A DNA stretch of 64,000 nt, from positions 1-64,000 of the forward strand of contig NZ_RYFF01000007.1 in assembly GCF_004138165.1 (NCBI RefSeq), given 5' to 3'. Positions 41,561 through 50,568 of the stretch are shown here, piece after piece. The notes below the pieces were generated by a model. The model had not been told where the DNA came from, ran no database searches, and was given only the letters and a program-made list of their open reading frames with translations. Position 1 is the first letter of the stretch; each line of letters begins with the position of its first letter. The position numbers and the translations under genes were made by a program. Source of the DNA: Candidatus Chloroploca sp. Khr17. GTDB lineage: Bacteria; Chloroflexota; Chloroflexia; Chloroflexales; Chloroflexaceae.

Positions 41561-41698
41561 AAGTTTTTTGACGCAAAGGCGCAAAGGCGCAAAGTTTTTG
41601 GCGTAGATATGACAACACAAACACGTATCCATATTGGCAAGGTTGTCCAACATGCTCGTCTGTTTCATGCCCAACAATGGCAAGGAAGCCCAAGGCCT

Positions 41699-42265
41699 AT
41701 GGAAGACCTCCTCCAATCTGTCGACAACTTGTTCAGCCTGCTCGATGAGAGAAAGATGAACTATGTTCTTGTTGGTGGTATTGCCTTGCTTCAATATATT
41801 CAAGGGAGAAACACTGAGGATATCGACCTTATTCTCAATGTGACAGCCCTGCAAAAATTACCAGAAATCAAGCTCACCAACCAGAGCGAGTATTTTGCTC
41901 GCGGCACATATCAAAACCTTCAAATCGATTTCCTGTTAACCAAGAACCCACTCTTTGCCCACGTTCAAACGTATCACACAACCCCGCAGCCGTTTTTTGA
42001 GCGAACAATTACCTCAGCGACCGTAAAAGGTCTGCTTCTTCTGAAATTATATGCCCTTCCCTCGCTCTATCGACAAGGTGATTTTGCCCGAGTTGGCTTG
42101 TATGAAAACGACGTGGCGACGCTCATGTTCTATTACAGCCCAGATATGCAAGAAATACATGCTGAATTAGCATCATTTATCAGCAACCAGGATTTGACTG
42201 CCATTCAAGATATTGTGCTTGACCTTACCCAGCGTATTGCTCGGTTTCAGCGCAATCAAGAGTAA
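41699..42265 (+). CDS. Nucleotidyltransferase-fold protein
   Basis: 188 residues. MNYVLVGGIALLQYIQGRNTEDIDLILNV is the GG-x-A...R-x-T-x-D-I-D pattern of the AbiEii/MNT-like nucleotidyltransferase superfamily, with the two Asp of DID as metal ligands. Relatives act as toxins or RNA modifiers, but no partner gene is adjacent. Base composition is lower in GC than the chromosome, like a recent arrival. The frame is open to 41609, inside the upstream repeat; I prefer the ATG at 41699, preceded by CAAGG. Confidence 0.7.
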   Translation: MEDLLQSVDNLFSLLDERKMNYVLVGGIALLQYIQGRNTEDIDLILNVTALQKLPEIKLTNQSEYFARGTYQNLQIDFLLTKNPLFAHVQTYHTTPQPFFERTITSATVKGLLLLKLYALPSLYRQGDFARVGLYENDVATLMFYYSPDMQEIHAELASFISNQDLTAIQDIVLDLTQRIARFQRNQE

Positions 42266-42348
42266 GCATACATTGCGCTACAAGCAAGGCGTCACGCACG
42301 ATATGAACGACCGCGCCGATGTTCAACCCTATACCTGGAGGTTTCCGT

Positions 42349-42792
42349 ATGGTGTCTTTCAGCAAGCGTTTGCTGCAGTTGGCGATGTTCATCCACACGC
42401 TGATCTACCGACTGTCGCACGGTCGGCTGCTCAATGTCGGCGACCACATTATTCTGCTTACCACGATTGGTCGCAAGAGTGGGCAGATGCGCACGGTGCC
42501 GCTCTATAGTGTGCAAGACGGCGGCGCCTATGTTGTCATCGGCTCGTACGGTGGTGCCGATGCCCACCCGGCATGGTATCATAACCTCCAGGCGCGAGCG
42601 CACGCCCTCGTGACTGATCGTGGGCAGACTCTGCCCGTGAGCGCTACGGTCGTCGAAGGCGCCGAGTACGAGCGGCTCTGGGCAGTGCTAACAACCGAGA
42701 ATCCAAACTATGAGCGCTACCGCAGTCGCACGGCGCGCACGATCCCTATCGTTCGCCTGCACCATCGTGGCGCATCACAACCAATGCCGTGA
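42349..42792 (+). CDS. Deazaflavin (F420)-dependent nitroreductase family protein
   Basis: 147 residues of the Ddn-type split beta-barrel family. NVGDHIILLTTIGRKSGQMRTVPLYSVQDG, VIGSYGGADAHPAWYHNLQARAHALV and ERLWAVLTTENPNYERYRSRTARTIPIVRL are diagnostic. Members use F420H2 to reduce nitro or quinone compounds. GGAGG lies 7 bases before the ATG at 42349. The next gene, 23 bp downstream, is another F420/FMN split-barrel oxidoreductase, so the two probably share a substrate or stress response. Confidence 0.9.
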   Translation: MVSFSKRLLQLAMFIHTLIYRLSHGRLLNVGDHIILLTTIGRKSGQMRTVPLYSVQDGGAYVVIGSYGGADAHPAWYHNLQARAHALVTDRGQTLPVSATVVEGAEYERLWAVLTTENPNYERYRSRTARTIPIVRLHHRGASQPMP

Positions 42793-42815
42793 AGCTTATC
42801 AAGGAGTGTGCCTGT

Positions 42816-43205
42816 ATGTCTGAGACACCCGCGTCCCACTTTATGCCCTTGCATGGGGCAGAGTTTATCGTTCTGACGACCTACCGCCGCACTGGTGCCG
42901 CCGTGCCAACCACCGTCTGGTTTGCCGAGGCTGGAGGTAACCTCTACCTGACCACCGGTGCGCAGGCGGGCAAGGCAAAACGGCTGAGCGCCAACCCAGC
43001 GGTGCTGGTTGCGCCGAGTGACCAGATTGGCAATGTCCAAGGGCCGGCCTTGCCAGGGCACGCCCGTGTACTCGAGCCACACGAGGAGGCATCCGCCATC
43101 GCTGCGCTCCAGCAGAAGTATGGCGAGGCATTTACCCGTCTGACCGCCCAGATGGACGCCGCCCAGCCAACCCGAGGCCGAATCTACATCGTCGTCACGC
43201 CGTAA
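42816..43205 (+). CDS. PPOX-class F420-dependent oxidoreductase
   Basis: 129 residues, split beta-barrel flavin/F420 fold. EFIVLTTYRRTGAAVPTTVWFAEAGGNLYLTTGAQAGKAKRLSANPAVLVAPSD is the family core. It probably binds F420 and catalyses hydride transfer in an unknown reaction. AAGGAG lies 9 bases before the ATG at 42816; the earlier in-frame start at 42789 overlaps the preceding stop. The shared operon with the Ddn-like gene supports F420 use in this organism. Confidence 0.87.
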   Translation: MSETPASHFMPLHGAEFIVLTTYRRTGAAVPTTVWFAEAGGNLYLTTGAQAGKAKRLSANPAVLVAPSDQIGNVQGPALPGHARVLEPHEEASAIAALQQKYGEAFTRLTAQMDAAQPTRGRIYIVVTP

Positions 43206-43305
43206 GGCAAGGATTTAGGAGATAGAAAACAGGAAATAGCTCAAGCGTATCTGGATACGGTGTGTGCCTCGGCACTGAAAAATAGCCTGAAACCCTGGCT
43301 AACGA
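43206..43305 (+). repeat. Dispersed ~100-bp repeat, copy 2
   Basis: Second copy of the repeat at 41463-41560, differing at scattered positions and with a few small length changes. It lies between the F420 pair and the Fe-S carrier gene. Confidence 0.6.
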
Positions 43306-43441
43306 GCAAAGATGCGACGACTTTCACAAGAAACCCCTAGCAATAGCGGCTGATCTCTGGTATACTTCCCTTCGAACCTCCCTGCTCAAACATGTGAGCA
43401 ATGGTAGTGGCATAAAATATCAGGTTGAAGAGGAGTTGCAC

Positions 43442-43867
43442 ATGGCAACGATGGAACACACCCTAACCGCGGTGGCCGAGGCCACTCCGATGCTCGTGGT
43501 GAGCGAGACCGCATCAAGCCGTCTGCTGGCAATGATGGACGAGAAGCAACTCGAGGGGTACTCTCTGCGCGTTTTTGTGTCGGGGGGTGGGTGCTCGGGG
43601 ATGCAGTACGGGATGACGTTTGACGACGAAGTACGTGAAGGCGATAGTCAGTTTGATGCCAGTGGCCTGCGGGTACTGGTTGATCCGATCAGCGCCAACT
43701 ATCTGCTGGGCGCTTCCATTGACTATGTTGATAGTCTGATGGGTGGTGGCTTCAAGATTGAGAACCCGAATGCCGTTTCAAGCTGTGGCTGTGGACATTC
43801 GTTCCGGACGGCCAATGACGGCGGCGAGGCGAGCAGCGGGGGTGGTTGCGGCAGCTGCAGCGGCTAA
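43442..43867 (+). CDS. erpA: A-type iron-sulfur carrier protein (ErpA/IscA-like)
   Basis: 141 residues. The three ligand cysteines are in GGGCSGMQYG and SCGCGHSF. It delivers [4Fe-4S] or [2Fe-2S] clusters to target enzymes, perhaps including the Fe-S-rich PFOR nearby. The N-terminal ~18 residues and the C-terminal tail with GGGCGSCSG are longer than the usual ~107-115 residues, and the tail holds two extra Cys. GAGGAG precedes the ATG at 43442. TATACT at 43360 may be its -10. Confidence 0.92.
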   Translation: MATMEHTLTAVAEATPMLVVSETASSRLLAMMDEKQLEGYSLRVFVSGGGCSGMQYGMTFDDEVREGDSQFDASGLRVLVDPISANYLLGASIDYVDSLMGGGFKIENPNAVSSCGCGHSFRTANDGGEASSGGGCGSCSG

Positions 43868-43899
43868 GTGAGCAGTTGACCAGTGAGGGTACGCAGATA

Positions 43900-43927
43900 C
43901 CAGGGGAAGGCTTCCGCCTTCCCCTGG
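43900..43927. terminator. Hairpin after erpA
   Basis: CCAGGGGAAGGC and GCCTTCCCCTGG are perfect 12-base arms around TTCC. Confidence 0.6.
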
Positions 43928-43949
43928 CTGATTCGTAGGATCCGTACCG

Positions 43950-44285
43950 ATGAGTGAGGACATCGAGCACCTTGAAGGCGCTTACCGTGAGGGCCTCAGG
44001 CTCTTCAATGCCGGCCATTACTGGCATGCCCACGAACAGTGGGAGTATTGCTGGCTGCGGGTTGAGGGCGAAGCGGCGATGTTTTACAAGGCCATCATCC
44101 AGACTGCGGCAGCCCTCGTCAAATGGCAACAGGGCAACCGGCGCGGCCTCGCCCTGAACTGGGCCAAGAGCCGTCGGCGTCTGCTGAGCCTGCCAAATCA
44201 CTATCAGGGTCTTGATCTCGTCAAGCTCCGTGAGACGATGGAGGCCCTCTGTGATGGAACGTCGAACACCCCACCGGTGCTGTAG
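43950..44285 (+). CDS. DUF309 domain protein
   Basis: 111 residues. GLRLFNAGHYWHAHEQWEYCWL is the conserved FNxGxYxxAHExWE motif of DUF309, with a helical C-terminal half. The conserved His and Glu suggest a metal or catalytic site, but no function is established. Bounded by hairpins on both sides, so probably transcribed alone. Confidence 0.88.
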   Translation: MSEDIEHLEGAYREGLRLFNAGHYWHAHEQWEYCWLRVEGEAAMFYKAIIQTAAALVKWQQGNRRGLALNWAKSRRRLLSLPNHYQGLDLVKLRETMEALCDGTSNTPPVL

Positions 44286-44290
44286 CAAGA

Positions 44291-44343
44291 AGCGATGCTA
44301 GCGAAAACGGCCAACTTCGTTGGCCGTTTTCGCTAGCATCGCT
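44291..44343. terminator. 24-bp perfect hairpin terminator
   Basis: Arms 44291-44314 and 44320-44343 around CTTCG, followed by TTT. It carries the GCTAGCGAAAACGGCC sequence and would be very stable. Confidence 0.8.
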
Positions 44344-44525
44344 TTTCAGGGCGGCAGCTTATGCGCGAAGCATGTTACAGCATGGTACCATGAGCGTGTT
44401 ATCATAGAGTACAATACAGCAAATCATGGAAGATGCTTTGCCATGATGGTAACCCACTGATCCCTCCTAGCATCTTCGGGAAATTAGGGGGCGGCTTCTA
44501 TGCCACCTTCGAGAAAGGGACGGAC

Positions 44526-45515
44526 GTGTCAGCCAAGATTCTGGTTGTTGATGATGATCCAGCCATCGTCAACCTGCTGGTACGTACACTCAAGCGCGAT
44601 CACTATACACCAATTACCGCATCAAATGGGCTAGAAGCACTCGAAATGGTGGAACGCGAGGCTCCCGACCTGATTTTGCTTGATGTGACGATGCCAATGC
44701 TGGATGGCTTCGCGGTGTGTCAACGCTTGAAAGATAATGAGGCAACCGCCCTCATTCCCGTCACGATGCTGACTGGCCTGGATGATCGCGAACATCGCCA
44801 GCGCGGTCTCGAAGTTGGGGCTGATGACTTTCTCACCAAGCCGTTTGACCATAGCCTGTTGCGCGCACGCATCAGTTCACAACTGCGGGTCAAACGGCTG
44901 ACTGACCAACTTGAACGCACCGAGCATGTCATTTTTATGTTGGCACTCGCCGTCGAGGCCAAAGACTCGTACACCGAAAGCCATCTGCGCCGTCTGTCGA
45001 GCTATAGCGAACAACTCGCCGTTGCCGCCCATATTCCCGCCGAGCAACTCAAGGCGATCCGTTTTGGCGGTCTGTTGCACGATATCGGCAAAATCTCGGT
45101 TGATGACGCAATCCTGCGCAAACCAGGCAAGTTGACAAACGAAGAGTATGAGCAGATCAAGAAGCATCCCGAATATGGGGCACGCATTATTCAACCGATG
45201 CGCTTTGCCGCTGACGTAGGGCCGATTATTCGCCATCACCACGAGCGCTGGGACGGGAGTGGCTATCCGAGTGGGATGGCCGGTGAGGCAATCCCGATTG
45301 GGGCACGCATTGTGGCTATTGTGGATGCCTATGATGCGATGATGACCGACCGCCCCTACCGGAAGGCCCTTGGCCTCCCCGAGACGCTGCGCCGCCTTCG
45401 TGAGGGCCAGGGACGTGAATGGGATCCGCAGTTGCTCGATCTCTTCTTGGCCCTGGTCGAAGAAGGCCAGTTGATGGAACCGAAGGAAGTTGGTGTGTTG
45501 CTGATGGATACTTAA
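44526..45515 (+). CDS. Response regulator with HD-GYP phosphodiesterase output
   Basis: 329 residues. Receiver domain 1-120 (ILVVDDDPAIV acidic pocket, LILLDVTMP with the phosphoacceptor Asp, MLTG, KPF with the conserved Lys), a short coiled linker, then HD-GYP (~150-320: LLHDIGKISVDDAILRKPGKL, HPEYGARII, IIRHHHERWDGSGYP). HD-GYP proteins hydrolyse cyclic di-GMP, so phosphorylation probably controls its level. The start is GTG at 44526 after AAAGGGA; the frame is open to 44433. The partner kinase is not in the window. Confidence 0.94.
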   Translation: MSAKILVVDDDPAIVNLLVRTLKRDHYTPITASNGLEALEMVEREAPDLILLDVTMPMLDGFAVCQRLKDNEATALIPVTMLTGLDDREHRQRGLEVGADDFLTKPFDHSLLRARISSQLRVKRLTDQLERTEHVIFMLALAVEAKDSYTESHLRRLSSYSEQLAVAAHIPAEQLKAIRFGGLLHDIGKISVDDAILRKPGKLTNEEYEQIKKHPEYGARIIQPMRFAADVGPIIRHHHERWDGSGYPSGMAGEAIPIGARIVAIVDAYDAMMTDRPYRKALGLPETLRRLREGQGREWDPQLLDLFLALVEEGQLMEPKEVGVLLMDT

Positions 45516-45545
45516 GGTGAACCGCGAGAGGAAACTGGTTGCTGT

Positions 45546-46373
45546 ATGTATGTTGAGGCGTTGCAATATCTGACTTGTCCGCAGCATCCCGAGATGCTGC
45601 TTGAGTTGATCGAAGGGGCCGAATACGATGATCAGGGTGAACTGATCACAGGTGAGTTGCGCTGTCCGACGTGCGGGATGCGCGCGACTATCCGCGAGGG
45701 CCTGGTCGATCTCCTTGGTACCCCGCTGATGCCCGAGAGCATTGCCCAACTGGCGAATGTGCTGCCGGTCGCAGCCTGGGGCTATGAACGTACTTGGCGG
45801 CCCCAGTCGTTGTCGTTGCTCGCCGGTGAGCCGTTCGATTATAGCCGTGAGCTGCCCCTGCTGGTCGGGTTGACGATGCCTGAGCGCGGTGGCCTGATTG
45901 TTGATGTCGCTTGCTCGAATGGTCTCTATGCGCGCACGCTTGAACAGGCGCGCCATGGGACGCCCGGACATGTGATTGGCCTTGACCATTCGCTGGCGAT
46001 GTTGCAACAGGCGCGTACGTATGCCCTCGCCGAGGGGCTGCGCATTACCTATGTGCGCGCCAAAGCCCAGGCGTTGCCCTTTGCCCCTGGTGCAGCTGCG
46101 ACGATGGCGATGGGTGGCTCGCTCAATGAGATCGGCGATATTCCGACCGCCCTGCGTGAACTGCGCCGTGTGCTCGATCCCACGGGACGCTGTGTGTTGA
46201 TGAATCTCGTCCAGGCTGAGGAGTTGCCCACCCGCGCCCTCCAGGGCTTGCTCGGGGCCGGTGGGGTGGCTTTCCCCGCACTGGCCGAAGTGAATCGCCT
46301 CTTTGCCCTGGCCGGGTTGCGCCTGCGTGCCCAGTGGCAATATGGGGTTGTGCTCTTTAGTCTGGTGACTTGA
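45546..46373 (+). CDS. Class I SAM-dependent methyltransferase with N-terminal zinc-ribbon
   Basis: 275 residues. An N-terminal Cys pair unit (LTCPQHP...LRCPTCGMRATIREGLVDLLG) looks like a Trm112-type zinc ribbon. The SAM motif is LIVDVACSNGLYARTL, followed by HVIGLDHSLAMLQQA, LPFAPGAAATMAMGGSLNEI and LRRVLDPTGRCVLMNL. The layout resembles RlmA-like or UbiE-like enzymes; the substrate is unknown. It follows the HD-GYP gene by 30 bp. Confidence 0.87.
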   Translation: MYVEALQYLTCPQHPEMLLELIEGAEYDDQGELITGELRCPTCGMRATIREGLVDLLGTPLMPESIAQLANVLPVAAWGYERTWRPQSLSLLAGEPFDYSRELPLLVGLTMPERGGLIVDVACSNGLYARTLEQARHGTPGHVIGLDHSLAMLQQARTYALAEGLRITYVRAKAQALPFAPGAAATMAMGGSLNEIGDIPTALRELRRVLDPTGRCVLMNLVQAEELPTRALQGLLGAGGVAFPALAEVNRLFALAGLRLRAQWQYGVVLFSLVT

Positions 46374-46387
46374 CCGCATTTTTCGCT

Positions 46388-46417
46388 TTGACGTGAGTTA
46401 CTCAGGACAGGTATACT
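46388..46417 (+). promoter_or_regulatory. Strong promoter of the DUF58/vWA operon, predicts a leaderless mRNA
   Basis: TTGACG (46388-46393) and TATACT (46412-46417) are 18 bases apart. The GTG start of the next gene begins 6 bases after the -10, where transcription would start. Confidence 0.7.
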
Positions 46418-46423
46418 GTTACG

Positions 46424-47707
46424 GTGAGTAACCTTTCCCTTCAGACACAACTTGAACGCCTCGCCAGTGATCGCTGGGCGCGCCGTGGGGTGCGGATTCT
46501 GCTGCGGGCAAGCGGGCTAGCCCTGTCGGTGGCTTGCCTCGCCCTTGGTCTGCAGTTGCTGCTCGGCTGGTCGCTGATGTGGACGTGGGTCTCGACGCTG
46601 ACGTTGATCTGCGTGGCGGTCGGGGCCTTGCTGGTGTTGCGCCCACGGATGTCCAGCCACGAGGTGGCCCGTCGCCTCGACCGGCGCTTTCAGTTGCACG
46701 ATCAGTTGGCGACGGCGCTCGAAGTCGATCCCGCAAGCGAAGGCGTGGCGGCATATCTCAATGAGCAGTCGCGCCGTACGATGAACCAGATCAGGCGCCG
46801 CGTGATGGCCCATCGAGCCTTCCCCTGGGCTGAACTGGGCCTCGTCGTGGCCCTGGCGTTGCTGCTCGGGGGCCTGTTGATCATGGCTGGCGTGGGCTCT
46901 ACCCTTCCCCAATCTGGAGCAGAACCGCTGCCAGGGCTGGTCACCCCACCGGTGCGTAGCCCTGCCGATGAGGCGGCCCCGCCCGAGCCGCAGCCTCCCG
47001 AGGCGGACGAGCCACAGGAGAATCAGGCCAGCCAGAATGAGCTCGCGAATGCCGCTGCGCTCGAAGCGCTCGCCAATGCGTTGCGCGATCAGGGTCTTAC
47101 CCGACCCGCTGCCGATTCAATCGATCAGGGCAATCCTGACCAGGCCGCCCAACAACTCCGCGATCTGGCCACCCAGGCCAGCGGGCTGACCAGTCAGACG
47201 CGCGCCGAGCTGGCCCAGGATTTACGCGCCGCCGCCGATCAGCTTGCGCCAACCAATCCCGAGGTGGCCGAGCAGCTTCGTGAAAGTGCCGATGCACTTG
47301 CGCCGGGGAGCAGTACCCCGGAAGCGGGCTTTGAGCAATTGGCCGATACGGTCGAGCAACTCGGCCAGGGGCAGGGCAATCAGGGCGAAACGAATGGGGA
47401 AGATGAGAATGCCGCTGCTGGTGCGGGTGGCGGTGCCGGGCAGACGGCCCAGCCCGGTGCCCAGCGTGAGCGCAGTAGTGACCGCCTCGGGGTGGACGGC
47501 GTGCCGCTCGAACTCGATGGTGCGGGGCAAGGCAATCAGCCAGCTCAGGGCAGCGGCAACGAAGCCGCAACGGAGGCCGGTACGGCTAATCCGCGTGGCG
47601 GGTTTGAACGTGGCGGTCAGAGTAGTCAACGGGTCGAAATTGGTGACGACCCGTTGCGTATCCCGGCGGATCTACGAGATGTGGTTCAAGACTATTTTTC
47701 GCCGTAA
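46424..47707 (+). CDS. Membrane protein with long Gln/Ala-rich helical region, first gene of a vWA operon
   Basis: 427 residues. Two membrane segments near the N-terminus (ASGLALSVACLALGLQLLLG and LTLICVAVGALLVL), a conserved-looking segment MSSHEVARRLDRRFQLHDQLATALE, a third segment (LVVALALLLGGLLIMAGV), then a low-complexity Ala/Gln/Pro/Glu tail with coiled-coil potential (LRDLATQASGLTSQTRAELAQDL). The HEVARRLDRRFQLHDQLATAL part resembles DUF4175-like proteins that accompany DUF58/vWA genes. GTG start with no ribosome site. The next gene overlaps its end by 29 bp. Confidence 0.72.
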   Translation: MSNLSLQTQLERLASDRWARRGVRILLRASGLALSVACLALGLQLLLGWSLMWTWVSTLTLICVAVGALLVLRPRMSSHEVARRLDRRFQLHDQLATALEVDPASEGVAAYLNEQSRRTMNQIRRRVMAHRAFPWAELGLVVALALLLGGLLIMAGVGSTLPQSGAEPLPGLVTPPVRSPADEAAPPEPQPPEADEPQENQASQNELANAAALEALANALRDQGLTRPAADSIDQGNPDQAAQQLRDLATQASGLTSQTRAELAQDLRAAADQLAPTNPEVAEQLRESADALAPGSSTPEAGFEQLADTVEQLGQGQGNQGETNGEDENAAAGAGGGAGQTAQPGAQRERSSDRLGVDGVPLELDGAGQGNQPAQGSGNEAATEAGTANPRGGFERGGQSSQRVEIGDDPLRIPADLRDVVQDYFSP

Positions 47708-48647
47708 GCGGCGCACTGCCGATGCCCCGGCACGCTCAAGCCAAGGGCAAGGCCATACCAACCCCCACGGGCCGCTCTTTGATGAAGCCTTCCTGCGCCG
47801 CATGCAACGGATGAGCCTCCAGGCCCAGCGGACACTCCGGGGCAACCCGGCGAGCGGCGAACACCCCAGCCGCCATCGGCTGCCTGCGACCGTTTTTAGT
47901 GACCATCGTCCCTATAGCAGCGGCGATGACTTGCGGTATGTCGACTGGAACGCCTATGCGCGTCAGTCGCATGTGCTGGTCAAACTCGGCGATGCCGAAC
48001 AAGATGTGCATATCCATCTGCTGCTTGATGCGTCACGCAGCATGATGCTCGGCCAGCCGTCCCGCCTGCGGTTGGCGCAACAGATTGTGGGTGCGCTCGG
48101 CTACCTTGCGCTCACGCATAGTGATCGCCTGCATATCGTGCCCTTTGGCCCAACGCCCCAGCGCCCGTTCGGGCCGGTGCAGGGCAAGGCAAATATGATG
48201 CGGATGTTCAAGTTTATCGAGCAGATTACGCCCCAGACCGAAACCCATCTGGCCCATGTGGTCAAGCAGTATGCCCGTAGTCGGCCATTTGGCGGCATGC
48301 TTGTCATCTGTTCCGATCTGTTATCACCTGATAATTTAGAAGAAGCATTGCGCTCGGTTGCGCCGCCGCGCTGGCAAACGGTTGTCTTGCACCTGCTTGA
48401 TCAGCGCGATCTGCAACCCGATCTCGATGGGCCGCTCGAATTGCAGGATAGCGAAACCGGCGCACGGATCGAGTTGACGCTGAATGATGAGGTGCTGGGC
48501 CACTACAAACGGCGGGTGGCCGCCTGGCGCGAAGAGGTAGCCCGGATCTGTGCACAACGCGGCGCGACCTATGCCCCGGTGATGAGCCACTGGCCGCTTG
48601 AAAAGATGGTGTTGCCTTATCTGCGCACCCGTCGGTTGTTGCAGTAG
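47679..48647 (+). CDS. DUF58 domain protein
   Basis: 322 residues. FDEAFLRRMQRMSLQAQRTLRG, then GEHPSRHRLPATVFSDHRPYSSGDDLRYVDWNAYARQ is the DUF58 signature; LLLDASRSMMLGQPSRL is a vWA-type MIDAS (DxSxS). DUF58 proteins normally act with a MoxR AAA+ ATPase and vWA proteins in metal insertion or complex assembly; no MoxR gene is in the window. The ATG at 47679 lies within the end of the upstream gene, overlapping 29 bp, so translation is probably coupled. Confidence 0.87.
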   Translation: MWFKTIFRRKRRTADAPARSSQGQGHTNPHGPLFDEAFLRRMQRMSLQAQRTLRGNPASGEHPSRHRLPATVFSDHRPYSSGDDLRYVDWNAYARQSHVLVKLGDAEQDVHIHLLLDASRSMMLGQPSRLRLAQQIVGALGYLALTHSDRLHIVPFGPTPQRPFGPVQGKANMMRMFKFIEQITPQTETHLAHVVKQYARSRPFGGMLVICSDLLSPDNLEEALRSVAPPRWQTVVLHLLDQRDLQPDLDGPLELQDSETGARIELTLNDEVLGHYKRRVAAWREEVARICAQRGATYAPVMSHWPLEKMVLPYLRTRRLLQ

Positions 48648-48666
48648 ACCGATAAAGAAGGCTCTT

Positions 48667-50568
48667 ATGTCGTTGCTCGCGCCGCTTGGCCTGCTTGCCC
48701 TATTGACGCTTCCAGTTATTCTCTTGCTGCATATGCTGCGCGAACGACGCCGCCGGGTTGTCGTTCCCTCGCTGTTGCTTTGGCAGGGTTTGCCCCAGCC
48801 GCAAGAGGCGCAACGGCGCCGCCGATTGCCCTTGACGCTCTTGCTGCTGCTGCATCTGCTGGCTGCCCTGCTGATGGCGCTTGCCCTGGCCCAACCCCAT
48901 TGGCGCTTTGCGCTCTTTGGCCAGGCCGGGCATCTGGCGATTGTGCTTGATACGTCAACCAGCATGGCCGCACCTGCGTCCAACTTCGGCGGCTCACGCC
49001 TCGATGCGGCGCGCGAAGAGGCCCGACGCTTGATCAATAGCCCAACCGCGCCCACCCGGATCACGTTGCTTGAGGCTGGCCCACAGGCGCGCCTGCTCGA
49101 TACGGCTGATCCCGCGAGCATGGCCCGCCTGCTAATGGCACTCGATGCGCTGCAGGCCGGCGGGACAGGCACCGATCTGGCGGGGGCACTCACCCTCGCC
49201 GAAGCAGCGCTCCAGGGTTTCCCCGAGGCTCGGGTGGTCGTGCTGACCGATGCGGCCCTCCCGGAAACCCAGGCGGCCAGTCTTGCCGTCCGTGCGACGA
49301 GCGTGCCGGTTGAATGGGTAACGGTTGGTGGCCCGCGCGCGAATCGAGCGCTCGTTACGCTCGCCGCCCGCCCGCGCAGCAACAACGGGCCAGTGCAAGT
49401 CTATGCCCGCGTCGTCAACTATGGCAACGAGCCAGAGCAGACGATCTTACGCCTCTTTGGCGATGACCAGTTGCTTGATGCCCAGGTCATCACGATTAGG
49501 CCACGCGGCGAGACCGAATTGACCTGGACGGTGCCGCGTGGCCTGGCGATCTTGCGCGCCGAGCTTGATGGCAACGATGATCTGCCGATTGATGATGTGG
49601 CAACGCTCAGCCTGAACCAGACGCGACCAGTCGCCGTCACCATTGTCTCGGCGCAACCCGAGACCCTGCAACGTGCGTTGCGTGCGGTGCCGAGGCTTAC
49701 CGTGAGCACGGTGACCCCGACAAGCTATGGGCGTACCTTGGCGACGGTCGAGCCTGATCTGACGATCTTTGATGGCTACCTTCCCACGACATGGCCCGCC
49801 GGCGGGGTGCTGGTGATCAACCCGCCTGCTGGCACACCTTTGCTAGAGGTGAGCACGCAGCCACGCCAACCCGTGCCAGGCCAACTCGCGCTGCGCATCA
49901 CAGACGGTCAGCCGCCTCTCTTTGAAGGGGTGAGTCTCGATAGTGTCGAGTTCGGGCCAGTGGCGGTGATCCAGCCCCCCGCGTGGGCGGCAACGCTTTT
50001 GGTGCGCGGCGATCAGCCCCTGATGCTGCGCGGTCGTACCGGAACCAGCGAAATCGCGGTCTGGGCGTTTGATCTGGAACGCGGCAATCTGACGAGCCGC
50101 GTTGCGTTTCCCTTGCTGTTGACGCGCACAGTGCGCGATCTGACCCCGCCTGCTCTGCCCGGTGCGATATTGGCCGGCGAAGCGCTGGTGATTACACCCG
50201 ATCCGCGGACAACCCGCATCGAACTCGGGCGACCAGATGGGAGCGCCGAGGTGTTTATGGTGGAGCCAGGGGCCACGCAGGCGCTTGATCTCGCGCTACC
50301 GGGGGTCTACACCTTGCAAGAATACGCCAATCAACAACTGATCTATACTGGTCAACTGGCCGTCAATGCAGGTGCGCCTGCCGAGTCAGATCTAACACCT
50401 CGTGGACTCCCGGCATCAGGTGCGCCAGACCTTGATCAGATGCTAGTCGAAGATGAGAGCGGTCAGCCCTTGTGGCCCTGGCTACTCGGGCTAGCTCTGG
50501 TTGTTTTGCTGTTTGAATGGATCTATGTTCACAACCGGCGGCGCACGCCGGGTGAAAGCACGGCATAA
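48667..50568 (+). CDS. BatA-type vWA membrane protein
   Basis: 633 residues. Starts with the BatA N-terminal unit (LAPLGLLALLTLPVILLLHML then RRRRVVVPSLLLWQ), a second membrane segment (LTLLLLLHLLAALLMALALAQP), a vWA domain with MIDAS LDTSTSM (~98-104), TGTDLAGAL and VVVLTDAAL, a long beta-rich extracytoplasmic region, and a C-terminal membrane segment (PWLLGLALVVLLFEWIY). The ATG at 48667 lies 20 bp after the DUF58 stop. Its stop overlaps the next start by one base. Confidence 0.87.
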   Translation: MSLLAPLGLLALLTLPVILLLHMLRERRRRVVVPSLLLWQGLPQPQEAQRRRRLPLTLLLLLHLLAALLMALALAQPHWRFALFGQAGHLAIVLDTSTSMAAPASNFGGSRLDAAREEARRLINSPTAPTRITLLEAGPQARLLDTADPASMARLLMALDALQAGGTGTDLAGALTLAEAALQGFPEARVVVLTDAALPETQAASLAVRATSVPVEWVTVGGPRANRALVTLAARPRSNNGPVQVYARVVNYGNEPEQTILRLFGDDQLLDAQVITIRPRGETELTWTVPRGLAILRAELDGNDDLPIDDVATLSLNQTRPVAVTIVSAQPETLQRALRAVPRLTVSTVTPTSYGRTLATVEPDLTIFDGYLPTTWPAGGVLVINPPAGTPLLEVSTQPRQPVPGQLALRITDGQPPLFEGVSLDSVEFGPVAVIQPPAWAATLLVRGDQPLMLRGRTGTSEIAVWAFDLERGNLTSRVAFPLLLTRTVRDLTPPALPGAILAGEALVITPDPRTTRIELGRPDGSAEVFMVEPGATQALDLALPGVYTLQEYANQQLIYTGQLAVNAGAPAESDLTPRGLPASGAPDLDQMLVEDESGQPLWPWLLGLALVVLLFEWIYVHNRRRTPGESTA

